From: Cyclobacterium qasimii M12-11B
GTDB taxonomy: Bacteria > Bacteroidota > Bacteroidia > Cytophagales > Cyclobacteriaceae
Reading direction: 5' to 3'
NCBI RefSeq assembly: GCF_000427295.1
Contig: NZ_ATNM01000003.1
Location: 43,351 to 107,350 of the forward strand
Length of the DNA: 64,000 bases
Translations under genes and position numbers: made by a program
The notes under the pieces: generated by a model
The model's database searches: none
Seen by the model: the letters and a program-made list of their open reading frames with translations, nothing else
Told to the model about the DNA's origin: nothing
Shown here: piece after piece, positions 57,319-64,000 of the stretch
Layout of the letters: each line of letters opens with the position of its first letter
How positions within the stretch are numbered: position 1 is the stretch's first letter

Positions 57319-57590
57319 GTGTATACGACTTCCTATACTATATAATACTTCCTGTTTTGGCCATTTCGACCTTACTAATATTTATTAGGTTTCTAATAGG
57401 CCCTACACTTTCAGACAGGGTGGTAGCCCTTGATCTATTGCTTACCACTGGTATTGGTATCATTACTATTTATAGTATTTATACTGATCAGCCGGCATTT
57501 CTGGATATCGCCATGATCATGGCTTTGATAGCCTTTTTAGGCACTGTCGCATTTTCTTATTATTTAGATAAAAGAGAGAAAAATGAATGA
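57315..57590 (+). CDS. mrpF: Na+/H+ antiporter subunit F (MrpF/MnhF)
   Basis: 91 residues, three transmembrane helices, with the family motif RFLIGPTLSDRVVALDLLLT and the acidic FLDIAMIMALIAFLGTVAF. It overlaps mrpE by four bases and mrpG by eight. Confidence 0.92.
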   Translation: MSVYDFLYYIILPVLAISTLLIFIRFLIGPTLSDRVVALDLLLTTGIGIITIYSIYTDQPAFLDIAMIMALIAFLGTVAFSYYLDKREKNE

Positions 57591-57978
57591 TTACCTGATC
57601 ATAATACTAAGTGCTCTAGGAGCAATATTCATATTACTAGCCGCAGTAGGCGTTATTCGAATGCCTGATCTTTATTTGCGAATTTCAGTAACCACCAAAG
57701 CCGCTACATTAGGCATTGGCTTGTTGTTAATTTCTGCTGCAATTTATTTCAATGAAATTGGGATTACTTCCAGAGTGTTGGCAATCATTACTTTCATTCT
57801 GTTAACAGCCCCAGTAGGTGCACACATGATAGGTAGGGCATCCTATTTTTCAGGCGTGAAATTATGGTCAAAATCAAAAGAGGATGACCTCAAAGGAAAA
57901 TACCATCCCAAAACGCATGGGTTGGCCAGTGGCATGGACGAAATCAAAGAAAAAAATGAAAGTAAAAAATCTATTTAA
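57583..57978 (+). CDS. mrpG: Na+/H+ antiporter subunit G (MrpG/MnhG)
   Basis: 131 residues, three helices with the family motif GVIRMPDLYLRISVTTKAAT and TAPVGAHMIGRASYFSGVKL. It is the last antiporter subunit. The charged C-terminal tail overlaps the lactonase start by 23 bases, so the two may be coupled. Confidence 0.92.
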   Translation: MNDYLIIILSALGAIFILLAAVGVIRMPDLYLRISVTTKAATLGIGLLLISAAIYFNEIGITSRVLAIITFILLTAPVGAHMIGRASYFSGVKLWSKSKEDDLKGKYHPKTHGLASGMDEIKEKNESKKSI

Positions 57979-59110
57979 TAGCAGCTTATTAATGCTATGC
58001 ATTGCTTGCGGAACAGCCAACACTGAGAAAGCAGAAATGAAAGTCAAAGAGAGCCCAGTTACCCATAAGTTCTTGCTAGGAACTTATACCAATTCTCCTG
58101 AACAAGGCATACACCTTATGGAATTTGATCCGGCAGCTGGAGAAATAAAAACCCTTTCTTCTGCTTCAGATCCTGACAATCCATCTTTTGTAATCGCAAA
58201 TAAAGCGCAGGACCGTGTCTATGCAGTAGAAGAAACTGGTGGGGATGAAGGAGGAAAAGTAAGTGCTTTCAGTCTTATTGATGGAAAGCTAAAGATATTA
58301 AACACAGTGAAGGCTGAAGGTAAATCTCCTTGCTACATCACCTTAGATCCAAGTGAAGGTTTTGTCGTAGCTGCCCACTATTCATCAGGTGATTTTTCAA
58401 TTATCCCAATTTCTGAAGATGGGCAACTTGAAACTGTTGCCCAGGTAATCGTACATAAAGGAAGCAGCCTGATTCCCAATAGGCAAAAACAACCGCATGT
58501 ACACTCTGCTATATTCAACCCAAAAGATGGCAACTTATTCATAGCTGATCTAGGTACGGATGAAGTAGTCGTTTACGATTTTGATAGCAAAAAGGAAGAA
58601 CCTTTAAACCCAGAACCAATATTCAGCTTAAAGGTCGCTCCAGGAGCTGGACCGAGGCACATGGTGTTCAATAATGCTGGAGACAGGCTTTATCTGATAC
58701 ATGAGATTTCTGCAGAAGTCGGTGTTTATGCCTACAATGATGGAGAATTGAAGCATATAGCTACACATAAATTGACAGAAGACAATTTCGAAGGAAATGT
58801 AGGTGCTGCTGAAGTAAGATTAAGCCCTGATGGGAAATTCTTGTATGCCTCTAACCGTGGAGATGCCAACGAGATAATAGTCTTTAAAATCATAGACAAA
58901 GGTGATTTGGTTCATGTACAAACAATTTCTTCCGGAGGAAAATCTCCAAGAAATTTCAATATTACCCTCGACGGAAAGTACTTATTAGCTGCAAATCAAG
59001 GTTCAAATTCAATCATTGTCTTCGAAAGAGACCTGACAACTGGTGAGATAAAACCTACTGATATACAAACAGAAATACACAAACCCGTTTACATCAACTT
59101 TCTGCCTTAA
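57956..59110 (+). CDS. Lactonase-family seven-bladed propeller (Pgl-like), lipoprotein-like
   Basis: About 385 residues from ATG 57956 (inside mrpG), chosen because it begins a signal (LFNSSLLMLCIACGTAN). The rest matches the lactonase/cycloisomerase-2 propeller family: HKFLLGTYTNSPEQGIHL, KSPCYITLDPSEGFVVAAHY, APGAGPRHMVFNNAGDRLYL and RDLTTGEIKPT. These enzymes hydrolyse 6-phosphogluconolactone or other lactones. An exported form with a Cys near the signal end is unlikely to be the cytosolic pentose-phosphate enzyme, so another lactone is more plausible. Its place in the mrp transcript is unexplained. Confidence 0.85.
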   Translation: MKVKNLFNSSLLMLCIACGTANTEKAEMKVKESPVTHKFLLGTYTNSPEQGIHLMEFDPAAGEIKTLSSASDPDNPSFVIANKAQDRVYAVEETGGDEGGKVSAFSLIDGKLKILNTVKAEGKSPCYITLDPSEGFVVAAHYSSGDFSIIPISEDGQLETVAQVIVHKGSSLIPNRQKQPHVHSAIFNPKDGNLFIADLGTDEVVVYDFDSKKEEPLNPEPIFSLKVAPGAGPRHMVFNNAGDRLYLIHEISAEVGVYAYNDGELKHIATHKLTEDNFEGNVGAAEVRLSPDGKFLYASNRGDANEIIVFKIIDKGDLVHVQTISSGGKSPRNFNITLDGKYLLAANQGSNSIIVFERDLTTGEIKPTDIQTEIHKPVYINFLP

Positions 59111-59181
59111 TACCTGGGTAAGAACCATGATATTTTCTTGAATCAATTCTTTTCTTTAATATTGAGGCGATTTTGAGAAAA

Positions 59182-60252
59182 ATGACAAATAGTGAACATA
59201 GTAAATATAAAAACATGCTGGCAACTAGTGAGCTGAAATACAATTGCTTATTAAACAGGAGAGAGACAGAAAAGGCAATAGACCTTATCAAAACAAAATT
59301 TCCTGCATTGATGTCTGAAAAGCTAAACCTTTTCAAAGTATCATGTCCACTAGTGATAATGGATGGTACAGGAATTAATGACGACTTGAGTGGTGCAGAA
59401 CGCCCTGTAAGGTTTCCAATAAAAAACCAGTCGGATGCTCCTGCGGTAGTAGTTCAATCACTAGCCAAGTGGAAAAGATGGCAATTAGCTGAACTTGAAA
59501 CGGAAAATGGAGAAGGTATTATAACTGACATGAGAGCCTTAAGGCCTGATGAAGATTATTCTCCTCAACATTCCCTTTATGTCGACCAGTGGGATTGGGA
59601 GCAGAAAATTAGTAATTCGGACAGGAGTTTGGAATACTTAAAAGAAGTTGTAGAAAGTATTTACGGCATCTTTCAAGAATTGGAAAAAAACATATCCTCT
59701 CTTTTTCCAGAGATAGCTCCTATTTTACCAGAGAAAATTAAATTCATCCAGGCAGAAGACCTTTTAAAGGAATTCCCGGACTTAACGCCAAAAGAAAGAG
59801 AATATCAGGCTTGCAAAGCCCACGGTGCGGTTTTCCTTATTGGTATAGGGGATGAATTAAGTAACGGTGAAAAACATGATGGTCGAGCACCTGACTATGA
59901 TGACTGGAGTAGTTTCAATTCAGAGGGATATAAAGGACTAAACGGAGATATCTTAGTTTGGAATCCCCTACTTGAAAACTCATTCGAGCTTTCATCTATG
60001 GGAATAAGAGTAAATGCAGAAACTTTAGCCCACCAATTAAAAATTTCTGGTGAAGAACAAAGAAGCAGTTTATTCTTCCATAAAAAATTATTGAACGGAG
60101 AATTACCACAAAGTATTGGTGGTGGAATTGGTCAATCAAGAACTTGTATGTTTTTGCTAAGAAAAAAACATATTGGAGAAGTACAGTCCGGAATATGGCC
60201 AGAAAATGAAGTTCAAAAGTGCCTTAAAGAGGGCGTAGAATTGATGAAATAA
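59182..60252 (+). CDS. asnA: Aspartate-ammonia ligase (asparagine synthetase A)
   Basis: About 356 residues from ATG 59182 (an upstream TTG at 59173 is less likely). It makes asparagine from aspartate, ammonia and ATP. AsnA-specific blocks, close to those of E. coli AsnA as I recall them, are present in order: DLSGAERPVRF, QSLAKWKRW, RALRPDEDYSPQHSLYVDQW, GRAPDYDDWS, GLNGDILVWNP, FELSSMGIRV and GGGIGQSR. These cover the class-II tRNA-synthetase-like active site. The frame is intact and monocistronic, and cspA follows 159 bases later. Confidence 0.95.
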   Translation: MTNSEHSKYKNMLATSELKYNCLLNRRETEKAIDLIKTKFPALMSEKLNLFKVSCPLVIMDGTGINDDLSGAERPVRFPIKNQSDAPAVVVQSLAKWKRWQLAELETENGEGIITDMRALRPDEDYSPQHSLYVDQWDWEQKISNSDRSLEYLKEVVESIYGIFQELEKNISSLFPEIAPILPEKIKFIQAEDLLKEFPDLTPKEREYQACKAHGAVFLIGIGDELSNGEKHDGRAPDYDDWSSFNSEGYKGLNGDILVWNPLLENSFELSSMGIRVNAETLAHQLKISGEEQRSSLFFHKKLLNGELPQSIGGGIGQSRTCMFLLRKKHIGEVQSGIWPENEVQKCLKEGVELMK

Positions 60253-60411
60253 TAATCCTATAAAAGGGTTGAATCTTAATGTTTATGTCAAATGTATGGC
60301 CACAACATTTTATGCAATCTTTTAATTCCTGAAAATAAATTTATTCAAGAGTTTTATTTGCGAAAAGAATTCTTATCTTTACCCCAGTAAATACAATCAA
60401 TTAATATTATT

Positions 60412-60609
60412 ATGAACACAGGAAAAGTAAAATTTTTTAATGAATCCAAAGGATTCGGTTTTATTATCGATGACGAATCATCAAAAGAGTATTTTGTGCA
60501 TGTCTCTGGACTTATCGACGAAATCAGAGAAGACGATGACGTATCCTTCGACCTTAAAGAAGGAAGAAAAGGTCTGAATGCAGTGAATGTGAAGGTAGTT
60601 AACGCATAA
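60412..60609 (+). CDS. csp: Cold-shock domain protein
   Basis: A 65-residue single cold-shock domain: GKVKFFNESKGFGFI contains RNP1 and YFVHVS RNP2, followed by the DLKEGRKGLNAVNVKV ending. It binds single-stranded RNA or DNA and melts RNA structure. An approximately 160-base leader and a strong terminator (60632) make it a short independent transcript. The specific role (cold, growth phase) is not visible. Confidence 0.93.
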   Translation: MNTGKVKFFNESKGFGFIIDDESSKEYFVHVSGLIDEIREDDDVSFDLKEGRKGLNAVNVKVVNA

Positions 60610-60631
60610 CATAACATTGACATCAGTAGTG

Positions 60632-60661
60632 AAAAGCAACCTTAAAGGTTGCTTTTTTTTT
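60632..60661 (+). terminator. Rho-independent terminator of the cold-shock gene
   Basis: AAAAGCAACCT and AGGTTGCTTTT form a near-perfect stem around a TAA-type loop, continuing into nine T's. It starts 23 bases after the stop. Confidence 0.93.
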
Positions 60662-60773
60662 GTCTATACTTTTTTAAAAGATGGTTTGGTACGTTATCTA
60701 AACTATTTTAAAATACCTAAAAGTCATTAGTCCCTACTACACAGGACAAAACATACCAAACCACGATTACTAA

Positions 60774-61721
60774 TTATTCACTGATTACCATCTTTCCAGA
60801 TTGTATTCGTCCCTTAATTGTGACATCAGCATCATTGTTCACATACATATCATCACTGCTGGACTGATCACCAATGTTAAGCCTTCCACTACCAACCTTA
60901 AAGTCGAAATTGAAATTTTTCAGGGAAGAAGTGGTGTTCACAGTCATATAACCTGAAGAAGCTGACAAATTCGTTTCTGCCCCTATCCCACATTTTGAAG
61001 CCTCTAACATCCCTGAAGAAAGGCTTATCTCACCTAATCGACTAACCCTATTAAGGTCTGCTTTACCAGAACTCATACTACCTGAAAGAAGTCCATCAAT
61101 ATTAGACAAAACAACCATCCCACTAGATCCTTTAAATTTAACATCCCCCTTCATACCTTCCAGGGTCCCCATGCCTGAAGACACTTCCATGTTCAAACCT
61201 CCTTCAATGTTTTTCAACTCAAGCTTACCTGATGATATTTTTACCTTTAAATCCGGGGATTTTAAATTTCTTCCTACAATCTTACCTGAGCTTCCATTCA
61301 ATACAATGTCATCATTAGTAACATTGATTACTTCCAAGGTTCCAGATGAATTGTTAATATTTACGGCCATGTCCACTGGTCCAGTGAGGCTTATATAACC
61401 TTCCACATTAATAGCTGAAAAAAAAGAACCATTACTACCTGATTCAAAATTAACATTCAACTCATCCCCCACTCTTCTTACAATTACACCTTCCATCTCA
61501 GTATCACTGGCTTCTACAAAAGCTTCTATATTTACAGCTTTTCTATCCTCACCTCCAATATAACTGATTTCAAGTGAGCCTCCATTTACATTCACTTTAG
61601 TAATTCCATCATAGGAATTTTCCATATCTGTAATGGTTTCCATAGGCAATGGATTACAACCAAATGGCAGCCCTGAAAAACCCACCAATACAAACAGAAA
61701 CAATATTGGATACCTATTCAT
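60774..61721 (-). CDS. Lipoprotein with DUF4097-like beta-repeat domain
   Basis: About 315 residues from ATG 61721 (an upstream ATG would overlap the previous gene further). The signal ends LPFGC, so it is a lipoprotein. The body is a beta-solenoid of short repeats with an SSG pattern (NNSSGTLEVINV, NGSSGKIVGRNL, VSSGMGTLEGMKGDVKFKGS) as in DUF4097/DUF2807-type domains. Function unknown; possibly surface adhesion or sensing. The start overlaps the TM2-protein stop by eight bases, so the two are co-transcribed. Confidence 0.75.
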   Translation of the reverse strand: MNRYPILFLFVLVGFSGLPFGCNPLPMETITDMENSYDGITKVNVNGGSLEISYIGGEDRKAVNIEAFVEASDTEMEGVIVRRVGDELNVNFESGSNGSFFSAINVEGYISLTGPVDMAVNINNSSGTLEVINVTNDDIVLNGSSGKIVGRNLKSPDLKVKISSGKLELKNIEGGLNMEVSSGMGTLEGMKGDVKFKGSSGMVVLSNIDGLLSGSMSSGKADLNRVSRLGEISLSSGMLEASKCGIGAETNLSASSGYMTVNTTSSLKNFNFDFKVGSGRLNIGDQSSSDDMYVNNDADVTIKGRIQSGKMVISE

Positions 61722-62091
61722 CTTTTTTAGTTTTAAAGTCATTGCTCAAAGCTAACAAGGTTAAGGTTTCTTGCGCCATTTTAATATTGTATTCATAAGT
61801 GAGGCTTTTATAATTGACCAAGTCCACTATGGTACCCACAAAACATAAACCCACGGTAAATAAGTATAGGATTCCAAGACCAATTTGACCCAAAATAAAC
61901 CGATGTAAACCAGCAAACCCGAAGAACCCAATTAGTGTCAGGATTAAAATCATTTGACTATCCTTTCTTCTGGCCCTGTAAACCTGAGCAAATAAACCTG
62001 CCTGCTCTTCATTCATGTCCTTCAATATCCCTTGAATATAACCCAATTCCATACCTTCCAATTCTGGTAGGTGTCTCAATACATTTGCCAT
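61714..62091 (-). CDS. TM2-domain membrane protein
   Basis: A 125-residue protein with a cytoplasmic N-terminal helical part and a C-terminal TM2 domain: LIGFFGFAGLHRFILGQIGL, then GILYLFTVGLCFVGTIVDLV. The two helices are joined by a Gly-x-His-Arg turn typical of TM2. Role unknown. It is central in a trio with the DUF2752 gene upstream (9-base gap) and the DUF4097 lipoprotein downstream (overlap). Confidence 0.85.
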   Translation of the reverse strand: MANVLRHLPELEGMELGYIQGILKDMNEEQAGLFAQVYRARRKDSQMILILTLIGFFGFAGLHRFILGQIGLGILYLFTVGLCFVGTIVDLVNYKSLTYEYNIKMAQETLTLLALSNDFKTKKDE

Positions 62092-62100
62092 AATTTCTTT

Positions 62101-62436
62101 TTATTTTGGTTTGAACAATTCAATAATTCTAAACGATATAACCCCTACTGCAAACCATCCCAATGGATGATAATTCCAGGAATTTATGAAATCACCATGC
62201 ATAAAATAATGCATGGAACGACCTATCCCACAGCCAGGACACCAGGTAAACCCAAGATTATCCAATGGGCATAGACTAAAAGTATGAACTGAAGCACCTC
62301 CAAAAGCGTATAAGCTAATCAGTGCAAGCAGCCATACAATCAATTCCAGATTTCCTGATTGGTTAACTTTCATACCAATGAATATACGAATAGAGTGCCA
62401 GTTATAAAATAGGGTATTTAAGCTTGTAGAAGCCAT
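62101..62436 (-). CDS. DUF2752 membrane protein
   Basis: A 111-residue protein with two to three hydrophobic segments and the DUF2752 motif CPLDNLGFTWCPGCGIGRSM, including the CPxCG knot, followed by HPLGWFAVGVISFRIIELF. The family has no known function, though the Cys cluster suggests a metal or redox site. The start at 62436 gives a longer N-terminus; the ATG at 62373 is a plausible alternative. It leads the DUF2752-TM2-DUF4097 operon. Confidence 0.8.
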   Translation of the reverse strand: MASTSLNTLFYNWHSIRIFIGMKVNQSGNLELIVWLLALISLYAFGGASVHTFSLCPLDNLGFTWCPGCGIGRSMHYFMHGDFINSWNYHPLGWFAVGVISFRIIELFKPK

Positions 62437-62623
62437 ATATTAAAGGAGATGTGTTCGCATAGAGTACAAATATTGTTCATTAACGAACACTGATCGACAC
62501 TAAGGGAAATGAAATTGTGATCCTGGGTCCTCCCAATAAAAGGACTAATTGAATTCTGTCAAATTTGGTAATGAATTCCGGTAGCATTTTGTACATTAGA
62601 AAATTAATCGAATTATCAAAAAC

Positions 62624-63553
62624 ATGTTTATATTGAAAATGTTCAGCAGCACAATTAAACCTTACAATCTACTTTTAGCAACTATTTTTTTCTTTACTTT
62701 AACCTATGCTCATGCTCAGAAGTCATCAGACTTATTTTTAATCCAGGCAAAAAAAGGCCTGTTTGGATTTACTATTTTTTCGGAAACAGCTAAGAAAATC
62801 ACTTCAGGAAAGTATTACGACAACCAGCCTACTTTTATAAATAAAAGCCAATTGGCATTCACCTCACAAGATGAATCAGGAAATTTTGACATTATAATGT
62901 ATAACCTGAGCAATGACAAATTCACTAATATGACCAGAACTTCGGATATAAGTGAATTCTCTCCTGACATTACAAGTTGCGGGCAATACATCTCAACCGT
63001 AACCGTGGAGAAAGACAGTAGCCAGCGCTTATGGTTGTACCCAATAAACTTCGGAGAGCCCGAATTGCTATACGATGACATTAAACCAGTGGGTTATTAT
63101 GGTTGGCATGGAGAAACAGCAGCCTTATTTCTATTGGGAACACCGAATCGATTGGTTTATCCCTATAGCAGAGAAGATATATTTGAAGTGGCGCAAAACC
63201 CAGGACGTTGTATCAAGCGTCGCCCAGGCACAGACGAAATCGTTTACCTGGATAAAGGCTCAAATATTGTCTCAGATGGCAAAGAGGTATTTGAATTAAA
63301 AGCATTCGATATAAAAAACAGACAATCAGCAACTATAGGCACTGCACTAGGGAATGCTGAAGATTTCTTTTGGTTGGACAAGAACAATCTAATAATGGCA
63401 AGGGATAATTCCATCTACCTTAAAAACATTAGCAAAGGTACAGATTGGGAAGAAATAGCAACCCTGAATATTCCCGGTTACAAAAACATTAGCCGTATTA
63501 CCTTAAGTCCCGACAATAAGAACCTGGTCATAGCAATGGAACCGTCAAAATGA
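62624..63553 (+). CDS. TolB-like beta-propeller protein, secreted
   Basis: A 309-residue protein with a signal peptide (LLLATIFFFTLTYAHAQ). WD40/TolB-like repeats follow: KKITSGKYYDNQPTFINKSQ, GNFDIIMYNLSNDKFTNMT, FSPDITSCGQYISTV and the last blade RITLSPDNKNLVIAMEPSK. It is probably a periplasmic propeller with a binding rather than catalytic role. Divergent from the DUF2752 operon and followed by the strong terminator at 63726. Confidence 0.75.
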   Translation: MFILKMFSSTIKPYNLLLATIFFFTLTYAHAQKSSDLFLIQAKKGLFGFTIFSETAKKITSGKYYDNQPTFINKSQLAFTSQDESGNFDIIMYNLSNDKFTNMTRTSDISEFSPDITSCGQYISTVTVEKDSSQRLWLYPINFGEPELLYDDIKPVGYYGWHGETAALFLLGTPNRLVYPYSREDIFEVAQNPGRCIKRRPGTDEIVYLDKGSNIVSDGKEVFELKAFDIKNRQSATIGTALGNAEDFFWLDKNNLIMARDNSIYLKNISKGTDWEEIATLNIPGYKNISRITLSPDNKNLVIAMEPSK

Positions 63554-63725
63554 ATGGGGATTTTGATCTCCAACAAAATAGAAGTTAAAAGAGGAGACCT
63601 TCACCAATAAGGTCACTTTAATACGCATTAAAAAGAACCTTTCAGTAGGCCTTTTCAATTAAATGTAATGCTGGAAGTGATTAGCATTATCATAAATCGA
63701 AATACATCCATCTTATATTTAATAA

Positions 63726-63770
63726 AAAAAAGCACTAGGTGTAGATTGCATCTACACCTAGTGCTTTTTT
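63726..63770. terminator. 21-bp perfect bidirectional terminator
   Basis: The 21-base left arm (63726-63746, core GCACTAGGTGTAGAT) pairs perfectly with the right arm (63750-63770, core ATCTACACCTAGTGC) around a TGC loop. A-run before and T-run after make it work on either strand. It lies 173 bases after the propeller stop. Confidence 0.92.
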
Positions 63771-64000
63771 ATAAATGTATTTTTTCTGTTGCATACACTT
63801 TAATTATAATCCTTGATTCGATTAAGTCTGGATTTCACCTGTATATAGAGCCATATACAGATCAATAATTTGCTGAGTAATTACCTTATAAAGAATATTT
63901 CAAAACGTTAAACCCTACTTTAGAGCAGCGTTCTTAAAAAAGTTAGGGGTATTAAGCAGGTTTATTTACAAAAAAGGGCAAAAAAAAGACCCGCAGAGTG
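63771..64000. other. Window end, no gene seen
   Basis: No credible coding frame. A small hairpin CTGTATAT/ATATACAG lies at 63839-63860. The last bases (an A-run followed by GACCCGCAGAGTG) look like the start of a minus-strand terminator for a gene beyond the window. Confidence 0.35.

Noticed and set aside
60357..60381. Bacteroidota-type promoter (TTTG and TATCTTTA) before the cold-shock gene
   Set aside because: The spacing between the two elements is about 17 bases from start to start instead of about 26, so it does not fit the consensus.
1..64000. CRISPR array, tRNA or rRNA genes
   Set aside because: I looked for regularly spaced direct repeats and for T-loop-like motifs and saw none that fit; a covariance-model scan would be needed to exclude small RNAs.

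Overview
The window is chromosomal DNA of a Bacteroidota bacterium, most like a marine Cyclobacteriaceae (Cyclobacterium/Echinicola/Algoriphagus type). This is inferred from the SusC/SusD outer-membrane pair, the many S1 sulfatases, the lipoprotein style, DUF5916, DUF3891 and DUF4221-like proteins, a Bacteroidota-type PEP carboxylase, and AT-rich intergenic DNA with little Shine-Dalgarno signal. I saw no rRNA, tRNA, CRISPR array, insertion sequence or prophage.

Layout. (1) 1-1.8 kb: the 5' part of a lipoprotein gene and a BCS1-like AAA ATPase. (2) 2.0-18.1 kb: a sulfated-glycan utilisation locus. A sulfatase faces a DUF5916 protein, followed by a co-directional run of SusC, SusD, sulfatase, sulfatase, CehA/McbA-type PHP metallohydrolase and sulfatase. 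No glycosidase or lyase is in that run. Three consecutive genes of the run (SusC, SusD, first sulfatase) each carry one single-base frameshift. (3) 18.1-23.7 kb: an AT-rich accessory stretch with a DUF2971 protein, two propeller-like lipoproteins, a DUF5916 gene remnant and a DUF3891 protein. (4) 23.7-31.7 kb: a CPA1 antiporter, a DUF4886 SGNH-like protein, a large zinc metalloprotease, a GH140-like glycosidase and an MscS channel. (5) 31.9-34.7 kb: a four-gene minus-strand cluster with a PH-like membrane protein, an orphan gp19-type tail-tube protein, a subtilase without signal peptide and a stand-alone I9 propeptide-like inhibitor. It is the best candidate here for an undescribed system. (6) 35-38.3 kb: a peroxiredoxin-like gene, then a Cthe_2159-type carbohydrate-binding lipoprotein flanked by two diverged copies of a direct repeat. 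(7) 38.4-41.3 kb: a photolyase cluster (TIGR03643 protein, FAD-domain cryptochrome, a 47-aa DUF2256 zinc ribbon, Fe-S photolyase-related protein). (8) 41.6-52 kb: prolyl oligopeptidase, a PIN toxin-antitoxin pair, a second peroxiredoxin-like gene, aconitase B and PEP carboxylase. (9) 52.2-59.1 kb: a complete seven-gene Mrp Na+/H+ antiporter operon with a translationally overlapping lactonase. (10) 59.2-63.6 kb: AsnA, a cold-shock protein, a DUF4097/TM2/DUF2752 envelope trio and a TolB-like propeller, closed by a 21-bp hairpin terminator.

Together the genes suggest a marine heterotroph. It imports and desulfates complex glycans, handles sodium and pH with Mrp and CPA1 antiporters, repairs UV damage with two photolyase-family proteins, and runs central carbon metabolism through AcnB and Ppc. 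Family names come from sequence patterns recognised by eye. No database search was run.
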